Of a DNA stretch of 64,000 bases, positions 42,841-50,792 are shown in pieces. Both the position numbers and the translations under genes were made by a program. This stretch comes from Polyangium mundeleinium. GTDB taxonomy: Bacteria > Myxococcota_A > Polyangia > Polyangiales > Polyangiaceae. The notes under the pieces are model-generated. The model was not told the DNA's origin, did not search any database, and saw only the letters and a list, made by a program, of their open reading frames with translations. Where the stretch lies: the NCBI RefSeq assembly GCF_028369105.1, contig NZ_JAQNDO010000001.1, positions 434,001 to 498,000 on the forward strand, given 5' to 3'. Position 1 is the stretch's first letter. Each line of letters begins with the position of its first letter.

Positions 42841-43557
42841 ATGGATCAGCGCGAGATCAGGTTTCCTTGCGACGACGGTTTCTCGATGCGGGGCATCCTC
42901 ACGCTGCCGGACCGGCCGGAGCCGCGGCCTGGGCTCGTGCTCATCTATGAGGTCTTTGGCCTCAACGAGGAGATGAAGCGCGTCGCGCGGGAGTTCGCCG
43001 AGGCGGGGTATGTCGTGCTCATCCCGGACCTCTTTCACCGCGGCCCGAAGCTCTTATGCGTGGCGGGCGCGATTCGCTCGATCATCAAGCAACGCGGCCG
43101 GCCGCTCGACGACCTCGACGCGGCGAGGCGGTATCTCGCGTCGCGCCCCGAGGTCGACGGCAACCGGCTCGGCGTCGTCGGCTTTTGCATGGGCGGCGGC
43201 TTCGCGATCGTTCTCGCGATGCGGGGCCATTACAAGGTCGCTGCACCTTTTTATGGCGAGGTCCCCGAGGATTTGCCGAGCGCCTGCCCGACGGTGGCGA
43301 GCTTCGGCGGCCTCGACAAGCCTTTGCGAGACGCGCCCGAGCGCTTGCGGCGGAACCTCGCACGGCTCGACGTCCCTTCGGACATCAAGGTCTATGAAGA
43401 CGCGGGGCATTCGTTTTTCACGCGCACCGAGGGTGCAATTCTCCAGAAGATCGGCCCGTTCCTGCCGATGCACGCCGGCTACCACGAGCCCTCCGCGCTC
43501 GACGCAAAGGATCGCGTCCTCGCGTTCTTCCAGGAGCATCTCGACCGTGTAGTGTAA
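42841..43557 (+). CDS. Dienelactone hydrolase family protein
   Basis: A 238-residue cytoplasmic alpha/beta hydrolase. The nucleophile is a Cys in the elbow GFCMGGG (Cys116), as in dienelactone hydrolases; an Asp in FGGLDKP and His190 in EDAGHSFF complete the triad. The oxyanion strand reads VLIYEVFGLN. Dienelactone hydrolases open lactones in chloroaromatic degradation, but many family members have other ester or lactone substrates; no catabolic genes are nearby. The ATG at 42841 follows GGGGGG. A hairpin with a T-run follows the gene. Confidence 0.85.
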   Translation: MDQREIRFPCDDGFSMRGILTLPDRPEPRPGLVLIYEVFGLNEEMKRVAREFAEAGYVVLIPDLFHRGPKLLCVAGAIRSIIKQRGRPLDDLDAARRYLASRPEVDGNRLGVVGFCMGGGFAIVLAMRGHYKVAAPFYGEVPEDLPSACPTVASFGGLDKPLRDAPERLRRNLARLDVPSDIKVYEDAGHSFFTRTEGAILQKIGPFLPMHAGYHEPSALDAKDRVLAFFQEHLDRVV

Positions 43558-43571
43558 CGTGGTCCCCTGTA

Positions 43572-43607
43572 GCATCCAGCTTTTCCCGATTTCTGGATGC
43601 GGTTTTT
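43572..43607 (+). terminator. Intrinsic terminator after dienelactone hydrolase
   Basis: GCATCCAG (43572-43579) pairs perfectly with CTGGATGC (43593-43600) across a 13-nt loop and is followed by GGTTTTT. This is the clearest Rho-independent terminator in the window. The ATG at 43597 lies inside it and cannot be the start of the next gene. Confidence 0.7.
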
Positions 43608-43632
43608 CCGTCCTCGGTTTATGTTCGGCCGC

Positions 43633-44706
43633 ATGAATCCGAAGCTTGAGGTGGGCGGCATCGACATCGAGTGGCGCGAGGAGGACGGGCTTTGCTTATG
43701 GGCTGGCGCGCCGGTGATGACGGCGTGGATCGAGAGCACCATGGCGGGGCTGCTCACGACGGTGCAGAGAATGGTCGGGGCCGAGCGGTTCGAACTCGCG
43801 ATGCAGCAGGGGGGGCGCGACAGCATCGACGGGGATTGGCGGATGATTGCGTCGGCGCCGACGTTCGAGGAGGGGTTCGAAAGGCTCGTCCGGGTCGCGG
43901 CGGCGGCGGGCTGGGGGCGCTGGCAGCTCGTCTCGGTCGACCTCGCCGCGCGCGAGGCGCGGGTGCGGGTCTACAACAACTGGGAATCCCTCGCGCAGCG
44001 CGCGCTCGGGGTCTCCTGGGGCGCGTCGTTCGTCGCGGGCAAGCTCTCCGGGATTTTTCAGCGCCATTTCGGGGTCCCGACCTGCTGGGCCGAGCAGACG
44101 TTGTTCGCGGCGGAGGGCGACGCCTTCGACGAATTCGTCGTCCGGCCCTCGGACAGGAGCCTCGAAGCGCGGCTCGACGCCCTCTTTCAATCGGATCAGG
44201 TCACGAAAGCGGACCTCGCGGTGGCGCTCGAGCGTGTGCGCCGGGAGGTCGAGGAGCGCACCCAAGCCGAGCGCGCGCTGCGCGAAAAACTCGATCTCAT
44301 CGCGCAGCAGGAGGAGGCGATCCGGGCGCTCTCGACGCCGATCATCGAGGTATGGGACGGCGTGCTCACGCTCCCGCTCTTGGGCGTGGTCGATACGAGG
44401 CGCGCGGCCGAGATGATGGAGCGGTTGCTCGACGCGATCACCCACAAGGGCGCGCGGATCGCGATCATCGATTTGACCGGCGTCGACACGATCGACGCGG
44501 AGACGGCCGATCACATTGGAAAGCTCGTGCGCGCGGCGGAGCTCGTCGGCGTGAAGTGTATCATCACGGGCATTCGCCCCGCGGTCGCGCAGACGATGGT
44601 CGAATTCGGGATCGACCTCACGAAAATCGCCACCCTGTCCACGTTGCGCGAGGCATTGCGCCGTTGCATGCGCCCGTCGGATCTTCAAATGCAGAAAAAT
44701 TCCTGA
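43633..44706 (+). CDS. V4R-like plus STAS-domain (RsbR-type) regulator, copy 1
   Basis: A 357-residue cytoplasmic regulator. The N-terminal half (about 1-190) resembles a V4R (4-vinyl reductase-like) small-molecule-binding domain, ending with GIFQRHFGVPTCWAEQT and DAFDEFVV. A coiled coil follows (VALERVRREVEERTQAERAL). The C-terminal 115 residues are an RsbR-like STAS domain: STPIIEVWDGVLTLPLLGVVD and IIDLTGVDTIDAETADHI, with Thr in DLTG as the usual phospho-site. The start follows the paralogue (MNPKLEVGGIDIEW versus MGDKVRIGGIDVEW); frame extends to 43597 inside a terminator. Confidence 0.8.
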   Translation: MNPKLEVGGIDIEWREEDGLCLWAGAPVMTAWIESTMAGLLTTVQRMVGAERFELAMQQGGRDSIDGDWRMIASAPTFEEGFERLVRVAAAAGWGRWQLVSVDLAAREARVRVYNNWESLAQRALGVSWGASFVAGKLSGIFQRHFGVPTCWAEQTLFAAEGDAFDEFVVRPSDRSLEARLDALFQSDQVTKADLAVALERVRREVEERTQAERALREKLDLIAQQEEAIRALSTPIIEVWDGVLTLPLLGVVDTRRAAEMMERLLDAITHKGARIAIIDLTGVDTIDAETADHIGKLVRAAELVGVKCIITGIRPAVAQTMVEFGIDLTKIATLSTLREALRRCMRPSDLQMQKNS

Positions 44707-44928
44707 CCACGCGGAAGTCGCCTGAGCGCCCGCGCCTCGCTCTAGCGACGACGCGCGTGCGCCGTTTTCCAGGCACACGGTCACGATTGCGCGCAGAAAC
44801 GGTGTCAGGCCGTTGTCGGTCATGATGCGCGCGGCATGGCGCTACGCTATGGCTGTATCTTTTATTTTACTGGCTTGATCTCGGCGCCGGCGATACGCTC
44901 CGTCGTCATTGCGAGGTGGGGCCGAACG

Positions 44929-45993
44929 ATGGGCGACAAGGTGCGTATCGGAGGGATCGACGTCGAGTGGGACGCCGAGAAAGGTGTGTGCACCTGGGGC
45001 GGCTCTCCCGCTGTGACGATGTGGACCGAGTCGTCCGTCGCGGGCCTCTTGTCCGGTTTTCACCGGATGGTCGGCACCGAGCGATTCCGGCTTGCGCTCC
45101 ACGGCGGTGGTCGTGACAGCACGGACGGAGATTGGGGCCTCATTTCTGCGCAGCCCACATTCGAGGAGGGCTTTGCGGCGGTCGCGGCGGTCGCGGCGGC
45201 GGCGGGCTGGGGGCGCTGGGAGCTTGTCTCCATCGATCTGAAAGCCCGCGAGGCGCGCGTGCGGATCCATAATAGCTGGGAATCCATGGCGCAGCGCGCG
45301 ATCGCGGCCCATTGGGGCTCCGCGTACGTGGGGGGCAAGTTCGCCGGGATTTTTCAGCGTCATTTCGGCGTGCCCTCGTGCTGGGCCGAGCAGACGTCCT
45401 TCGCGGCCCGGGGCGACGCTTACGACGAGTTCGTCGTGGGGCCCTCGGAAAGGAGCCTCGAAGATCGGCTCGACGCGCTCTTCGAATCGGACCAGGCCAC
45501 GAAGGCGGACCTCGCCGTGGCGCTCGAACGCGTGCGCAAGGAGGTCGACGAGCGCGCCGCGGCCGAGCGCGAGCTGCGCGAAAAACTCGAGCTCATCGCG
45601 CGGCAGGAGGAGGCGATCCGGGCGCTCTCGACCCCGATCATCGAGGTATGGGACGGCGTGCTTTCGCTGCCGCTCATGGGCGTGGTCGACAGCCAGCGCG
45701 CGGCCGAGATGATGGAGCGGCTGCTCCACACGATCACGCAAAAGGGCGCGACGTACGCGATCATCGACCTCACGGGCGTCGACATCGTGGATACCGCGAC
45801 GGCCGACCACATCGGCAAGCTCGTGCGCGCGACCGAGCTGCTCGGCGCGAAGTGCATCATCACGGGCATTCGCCCCGCGGTCGCGCAGACGATGGTGCAG
45901 ATCGGGATCGATCTCACGAAAATCAGCACGCTCGCGACGCTGCGCGAGGCGCTCCGGCGCTGCATGCGTTCGAGCGCGGCGGGCCGCAAGTAA
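44929..45993 (+). CDS. V4R-like plus STAS-domain (RsbR-type) regulator, copy 2
   Basis: A 354-residue paralogue of the preceding gene, alike over its length with a closely similar STAS half, so they are a tandem duplication. Differences concentrate in the N-terminal ligand domain (for example SFAARGDAYDEF against LFAAEGDAFDEF). The ATG at 44929 follows GAGGTGGGG. RsbR-type proteins normally form stressosomes with RsbS and the kinase RsbT; neither is in this window. A 222-nt gap with an AT-rich patch precedes the gene. Confidence 0.82.
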   Translation: MGDKVRIGGIDVEWDAEKGVCTWGGSPAVTMWTESSVAGLLSGFHRMVGTERFRLALHGGGRDSTDGDWGLISAQPTFEEGFAAVAAVAAAAGWGRWELVSIDLKAREARVRIHNSWESMAQRAIAAHWGSAYVGGKFAGIFQRHFGVPSCWAEQTSFAARGDAYDEFVVGPSERSLEDRLDALFESDQATKADLAVALERVRKEVDERAAAERELREKLELIARQEEAIRALSTPIIEVWDGVLSLPLMGVVDSQRAAEMMERLLHTITQKGATYAIIDLTGVDIVDTATADHIGKLVRATELLGAKCIITGIRPAVAQTMVQIGIDLTKISTLATLREALRRCMRSSAAGRK

Positions 45994-46074
45994 CAGCCCG
46001 CGCCGAGCGGAGCCCCAAACCCCATCGCGCGTTCGCCTTTCCTCCCGCATACTCCCCGCCGAGGAGTCCCCGCG

Positions 46075-47451
46075 ATGACCACGTTCGACTTCGATATGTT
46101 CACCCTCGGCGCAGGCTCGGGCGGCGTGGCGGGGAGCCGCAGGTCGGCCTCGTACGGCGCGCGCGTGGCGATCTGCGAGGCGCGCCGCGTGGGCGGCACC
46201 TGCGTCCTGCGCGGCTGCGTGCCGAAGAAGCTGCTCGTCTACGGCGCGCACGTGGCCGAGGAGCTCGAAGACGCGCGTGGCTTCGGCTGGACGTTCGGCG
46301 AGGCCAAGCTCGACTGGGCGAAGCTCGTCGAGGCGAAGGAGCGCGAGCTCGATCGGCTGAACGGCATCTACGTGCGCATGCTGCGCGACGCGGGCGTCAC
46401 GACGATCGAGGGCTTCGCGCGGGTCGTGGATCCCCACACGGTCGAGGTCGCGGGCAAGCGGTACACGGCGCGGCACCTGCTCCTCGCGACGGGCAGCCGG
46501 CCCGTGCGGCCCGACATCCCGGGCAAGGAGCTCGGCATCTCCTCGGACGAGGCGCTCGATCTGCCGTACGTGCCGCGCCGCGCGCTCGTCGTGGGCGGCG
46601 GCTACATCGGCGTGGAGTTCGCCGGCATCTGGCGCGCCGCGGGCGCGGAGGTGACGCTCGCCCTGCGCGGTGACAACGTGCTGCGCGGCTTCGATCAAGA
46701 TGTGCGCGAGTCCGTGGCCGAGGGCATGCAGAAGCGCGGCATCCGGATCCTGCGCGAGACGATCCTCCGGAGCGTGGCAAAGGAAGGCGACAGCCTGTCC
46801 GTGCGCCTTGCAGGCGGCGAGATCCTGGAGACGGACGTGGTCCTGTTCGCGACGGGGCGCGCGCCGAACACGGACGGGCTCGGGCTGGAGGAGGTCGGCG
46901 TGGCGCTCGACGAGGTGCGCGCGATCAAGGTCGACGCGTACTCACGCACGAGCGTGCCGAGCATCTTCGCGGTCGGGGACGTGACGGATCGGATCAACCT
47001 GACGCCGGTGGCCATCGCGGAGGCGCGTGCCGTGGCGGAGACGCTCTTCCGGGACCGCCCGACCGTGATGGACCACGAGAACGTGCCGAGCGCGGTGTTC
47101 TCGCAGCCGCCGGCGGCTGCGGTGGGCCTGCCGGAGCACGAGGCGCGGCGGCGGTACGGCAAGGTCGACGTCTACCGCGCGCGCTTCCGGCCGATGAAGC
47201 ACACGCTCTCGGGGCGGGACGAGCGCACGATGATGAAGCTCATCGTGGATCGGGCGACGCAGAAGGTGGTCGGCGCGCACATGGTCGGCGCGGACGCGCC
47301 GGAGATCATCCAGGGCGTGGCCATTGCGATCCAATGCGGCGCGACGAAGGCGCAATTCGACGCGACGATCGGCATTCACCCGACGGCCGCCGAGGAGTTC
47401 GTCACGATGCGGGATCCGATCCCGGATCCGGGGCCGATGTCGGGCGATTGA
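46075..47451 (+). CDS. gor: Glutathione-disulfide reductase
   Basis: A 458-residue pyridine nucleotide-disulfide oxidoreductase. FAD-binding motif LGAGSGGVAGS is at the N-terminus, the redox disulfide is C43-VLRG-C48 in GGTCVLRGCVPKK, the NADPH motif is VVGGGYIGVEFAG, and the dimerisation domain ends with HPTAAEEFVT (catalytic His). VLRGC is the glutathione reductase form rather than lipoamide dehydrogenase. GAGGAG precedes the ATG at 46075. It would keep glutathione reduced. Confidence 0.93.
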   Translation: MTTFDFDMFTLGAGSGGVAGSRRSASYGARVAICEARRVGGTCVLRGCVPKKLLVYGAHVAEELEDARGFGWTFGEAKLDWAKLVEAKERELDRLNGIYVRMLRDAGVTTIEGFARVVDPHTVEVAGKRYTARHLLLATGSRPVRPDIPGKELGISSDEALDLPYVPRRALVVGGGYIGVEFAGIWRAAGAEVTLALRGDNVLRGFDQDVRESVAEGMQKRGIRILRETILRSVAKEGDSLSVRLAGGEILETDVVLFATGRAPNTDGLGLEEVGVALDEVRAIKVDAYSRTSVPSIFAVGDVTDRINLTPVAIAEARAVAETLFRDRPTVMDHENVPSAVFSQPPAAAVGLPEHEARRRYGKVDVYRARFRPMKHTLSGRDERTMMKLIVDRATQKVVGAHMVGADAPEIIQGVAIAIQCGATKAQFDATIGIHPTAAEEFVTMRDPIPDPGPMSGD

Positions 47452-47458
47452 GGGGCTT

Positions 47459-48724
47459 TTAGCGCGACGCGAAGAACGCCGCTGCGGCCACGGCCACGAT
47501 CGCGATGACGGCGAGCGTGTAATTGATGGCGCTCGGCTTTTTTTCGGGGGCGCGCCGCGCGAGTTCGTCGGCCCGCGCCTTTTTCTTTTTCTTGCGCACA
47601 GCGCTCGCCGGCGCCGCTTCGGGCGCCTTCGCCGGCTCCGCATTCGTGCTCGGTTGCTCCGGGGGGCGCGTCGATACCGAGGGCGGCGGCGGGGTGATTT
47701 TCCTCGAACGAACGGCCGCTTCCTCGACGGGCTCGCTCGAAATCGAAAGCGCGTCGAGCGCCTCGATCGCCGCGGCCGCGTTCGGGAATCGCTCGTACGG
47801 GTCCTTTTCGAGCAGCTTGCCCACGAGTGGCTCGAGCTCGGCGGGAATCGTCACGTCCGGCGCGCGCACCGAAAAACGTGGCGGCGGGGTCGTTCGGTGA
47901 TGCTGGAACATCTCGACGGGATCGGTCGAATCGAACGGGTGTTTGCCCGTCAGCATCTCGTACATCATCACGCCGAGCGCATAGAGGTCCGCGCGCTCGT
48001 CGACCGCGTCCATGCCGTGCGCCGCCTCGGGCGCGAGGTAGTTGATCGTCCCGAAGATCACGCCGACGCCGGTGAGGCGCGACGGCGGCCGGCCCTCCTT
48101 GGGCACCGTGAGCGGGAGCTTGCCGACGGAGACCTTCGCGAAGCCGAAGTCGATGAGCTTCGCCACGAAGCCCGATTCGAGCATCACGTTTCGCGGCTTC
48201 AGATCGCGGTGCACGATGCCGAGCTCGTGCGCGGCTTGCAGGCCGAGCAGGATCTGCCGCGCCACGTGCACGACGGTGCGCGGCTTCATCGGCCCCTCGC
48301 GGATCACCTCGGCGAGGTTCTTCCCCTCGACGTATTCGAGGATCAGGAAGTACGAGCCGTCGTCGAGCTTCCCGAAGTCCGTCGCGTGGGCGATGTTCGG
48401 GTTGTCGATGTGCGCGCCGACGAGGGCTTCGCGCTCGAAGCGCGCCACGATCTCGGGGTTGTCGTCGCTCTCGGGGTGCAGGATCTTCACGGCGATGCGC
48501 TTGTGCATGAGCACGTGCTCGCCGAGGTAGACGGCGCCCATGCCGCCCATCGCCAGGAGGTCGATGATCCGGTAGCGCTCCGAGATCGTCTGGCCAATCA
48601 GGTCCCGCGCGCGTTCGAGCGCTTTTTGGTGGGCTTCCTCGTTGGCCTGGTCGACGTCGACCGGCTGTTCGGCCTCGGCGTCGTCGATCTCGATGGACTG
48701 CGCGCTCTCTTGGGTAGGCGACAT
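47459..48724 (-). CDS. Ser/Thr protein kinase with tail anchor
   Basis: A 421-residue kinase. Domain residues about 50-325: LAMGGMGAVYLGEH, AVKILHPE, HRDLKPRN, DFGFAK, GTINYLAPEA and ERADLYALGVMMYE are intact. The Ala/Lys/Arg-rich linker (with KKKKKARADE) leads to a final membrane helix (INYTLAVIAIVAVAAAAFFASR) that ends at the last residue, so the protein is tail-anchored with the kinase in the cytoplasm. It lies 6 nt after the stop of the next kinase on the same strand and converges on gor with a 7-nt gap. Confidence 0.92.
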   Translation of the reverse strand: MSPTQESAQSIEIDDAEAEQPVDVDQANEEAHQKALERARDLIGQTISERYRIIDLLAMGGMGAVYLGEHVLMHKRIAVKILHPESDDNPEIVARFEREALVGAHIDNPNIAHATDFGKLDDGSYFLILEYVEGKNLAEVIREGPMKPRTVVHVARQILLGLQAAHELGIVHRDLKPRNVMLESGFVAKLIDFGFAKVSVGKLPLTVPKEGRPPSRLTGVGVIFGTINYLAPEAAHGMDAVDERADLYALGVMMYEMLTGKHPFDSTDPVEMFQHHRTTPPPRFSVRAPDVTIPAELEPLVGKLLEKDPYERFPNAAAAIEALDALSISSEPVEEAAVRSRKITPPPPSVSTRPPEQPSTNAEPAKAPEAAPASAVRKKKKKARADELARRAPEKKPSAINYTLAVIAIVAVAAAAFFASR

Positions 48725-48730
48725 GCAGGG

Positions 48731-49624
48731 CTAGCCGGGTAGGCGGAAGGTTTGTCGCACCCGATCGGCGCTCGGGCCTTTGCCGTTCATCATCACGCGG
48801 ATGAGGTCGTTCCACAACGTGGGGATGTACGGGTAACGCTGGTTTGGATCGGCCGCGAGCGCGCGCGCCGCCCAACCGTCGATCTCGGGCGCGAGGTCGG
48901 GCCGCAGCGGGGAGAGCTCGGGGCGCGGCGCGGTCGTCGCGGCGAGGGAGAGATCCGCGACGGTGTCGCCCTGGAACGGCGTTCGGCCGGCGAGCGCGCG
49001 GAAGACGACGGCGCCGAAGGCGTAAACGTCGGCGCGATGATCGAGCGGCTCGCCGCGCCAGGCCTCGGGCGCGACGTAGCTCGCCGAGCCGCCTTGGGTG
49101 CCCGCGGCTGTGAGCGCCTCGAAGCCGAGGACCTGGGCGAGGCCGACGTCCATGATGCGCACGCCGCCGCCGTGCTCGGGCGAGACGAGGAAGAAGTTCG
49201 CGGGTTTGACGTCGCGGTGGACGATGCCGAGCGCATGCGCGGTGTGGAGCGCGCGCGCGATCGGGTCGAGGAGCGTGAGCAGGTTGTAGGAGCTCAAACG
49301 ATCGCCGAAGAGCTCCAGGTCTGCGAGGTGGGCCTCGAAGCTCTCGCCTTCGAGCAGCTCCGTGACCATGTACAAGGCGCCTTCGGGGTCGGTGCCGAAG
49401 GCGTGGACGCGCACGACGCTCGTGCCCCAAAGCGAGGCGAGCGATTGGGCTTCGCGGAAGAGGCGCGCGGAGAGCTGCGGGTCGTCCTGGGCCTGCACGC
49501 GCAGCCGCTTGAGGGCGACCTCGGTGCCGGTTTGCAGGTCGTTCGCCCTGTACACGACGCCATGACGCCCGCGGCCGAGCTCCTCCCCGAGCTGGTAGCG
49601 GCCCTCGAGCGTCTCGCCTTCCAT
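48731..49624 (-). CDS. Ser/Thr protein kinase (soluble) with DVG variant
   Basis: A 297-residue kinase with no membrane segment. It has LGRGRHGVVYRAND, ALKRL, HRDVKPAN and RADVYAFGAVVFR. The DFG motif reads DVG (IMDVGLAQ) and the APE motif is YVAPEAW. It starts at the ATG at 49624, GGGGAA upstream. The frame extends far upstream but that region is antisense to xerC. It forms a two-kinase operon with the downstream tail-anchored kinase. Cross-phosphorylation is possible but not shown. Confidence 0.9.
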   Translation of the reverse strand: MEGETLEGRYQLGEELGRGRHGVVYRANDLQTGTEVALKRLRVQAQDDPQLSARLFREAQSLASLWGTSVVRVHAFGTDPEGALYMVTELLEGESFEAHLADLELFGDRLSSYNLLTLLDPIARALHTAHALGIVHRDVKPANFFLVSPEHGGGVRIMDVGLAQVLGFEALTAAGTQGGSASYVAPEAWRGEPLDHRADVYAFGAVVFRALAGRTPFQGDTVADLSLAATTAPRPELSPLRPDLAPEIDGWAARALAADPNQRYPYIPTLWNDLIRVMMNGKGPSADRVRQTFRLPG

Positions 49625-49772
49625 AGGTTCCCCGAGGAGCAATCTACCTGTTCCCCTCCACGGAAGGCATCTTTTCGCAGAGGCCCCCGGCCCGGTCCGG
49701 CCGATCGACGCAGGGGCCCTCGGTCGACGCTCTCTTTGCCCGGGGGCGGGGGGCGATGCTACGGGAAGGGCC

Positions 49773-50792
49773 GTGAAGAGCGCGGTCCCGGAGAACGCCG
49801 CGAAGGGCGCGGGCCTCGAAGAGGCCGTGGCGCGTTTCGTGCGCCACCTCGGCGAGGAACGTCGAGCATCGCCGCATACCGTGGCCGCGTACCGTCGAGA
49901 CCTTGCCCAGCTCGTCGCCCACGTGCAGGAGCGGCGCGGGCGCGTGCGGGGGCCCGGGGATCTCGACGTGTTCGTGCTGCGAGGGTTCCTCGGGCAGCTC
50001 GCCCGGACGCACGCGCCGCCTTCGATCGGCAGGAAGATCGCCGCGGTGCGGGCCTTCCTGCGGTGGCTCGAACGGCGCGGGGAGATCGAGAAGAACCCCG
50101 CGGCCGAGCTCGAGCTGCCGAAGGTGCGGCGGCCGCTGCCCACGTTCGTCAACGCGGACGCCGCGGCGGAGGTCGTCGAGGCGCCCGACGAGGCGACGGC
50201 GGAAGGGCAGCGGGATCGGGCGATTTTGGAGGTGCTGTACGGCTCGGGGCTCCGCGTGTCGGAGCTCGCGGGGCTCGACGTCGGCGACGTGGAGATTGCA
50301 GCAGACGGCGGACGCGCGCGCGTGCTCGGCAAGGGGAGCAAGGAGCGGATCGTGCCGGTGGGCTCGCTCGCGTGCGGCGCGATCACGCGATGGCTCGGGC
50401 GGCGGGAGGAGCTTCGGAATCCGAAGACGGGCGCGCTCGACGAGCGAGCGCTCTTCGTGTCGAGGCTCGGCCGGCGCATCAGCGTGCGGCAGGTGCAGCA
50501 CCTCGTGCATCGGTACGGCGCGCTCGGCGCGGGCCGCGCGGACCTGCACCCGCACGCGCTCCGGCACACGTTCGCGACGCACCTGCTCGACGGCGGCGCG
50601 GATCTGCGCGCGATCCAGAAGATGCTCGGGCACGCGAGCCTGTCGACGACGCAAAGGTACGCGCACGTCTCGATCGATCACCTGACGAAGGTGTACGACG
50701 CGGCGCACCCGCTCGCGCGGAGAAGCCCCACGAAGACGGTCGGCCCGGAGGTCGCGCCGCCCCGCGCGCCGCGCGCGCGAAACAAGGGATGA
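49773..50792 (+). CDS. xerC: Tyrosine recombinase XerC/XerD
   Basis: A 339-residue site-specific recombinase. The N-terminal SAM-like domain (RFVRHLGEERRASPHTVAAYRRDL) is followed by the catalytic domain with SGLRVSEL (Arg), LGKGSKER (Lys), HPHALRHTFATHLL (His-x-x-Arg), GHASLSTTQRY and the nucleophile Tyr296. Together with its partner it resolves chromosome dimers at dif; no dif-like site is evident here. Starts at the GTG at 49773. It overlaps the next gene by 4 nt. No mobile-element features are nearby, so a housekeeping role is more likely than an integrase role. Confidence 0.9.
   Translation: MKSAVPENAAKGAGLEEAVARFVRHLGEERRASPHTVAAYRRDLAQLVAHVQERRGRVRGPGDLDVFVLRGFLGQLARTHAPPSIGRKIAAVRAFLRWLERRGEIEKNPAAELELPKVRRPLPTFVNADAAAEVVEAPDEATAEGQRDRAILEVLYGSGLRVSELAGLDVGDVEIAADGGRARVLGKGSKERIVPVGSLACGAITRWLGRREELRNPKTGALDERALFVSRLGRRISVRQVQHLVHRYGALGAGRADLHPHALRHTFATHLLDGGADLRAIQKMLGHASLSTTQRYAHVSIDHLTKVYDAAHPLARRSPTKTVGPEVAPPRAPRARNKG

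Noticed and set aside
43597-43632. Upstream start for the first V4R-STAS gene
   Set aside because: The ATG at 43597 is in the right arm of an intrinsic terminator, and the paralogue starts at the position matching 43633.
46075-47451. Dihydrolipoamide dehydrogenase
   Set aside because: The redox motif is C-VLRG-C with the glutathione reductase pattern, and no 2-oxoacid dehydrogenase genes are nearby.
49773-50792. Integrase marking a mobile element
   Set aside because: Sequence, length and neighbours fit housekeeping XerC; no attachment repeats, phage genes or tRNA lie nearby.
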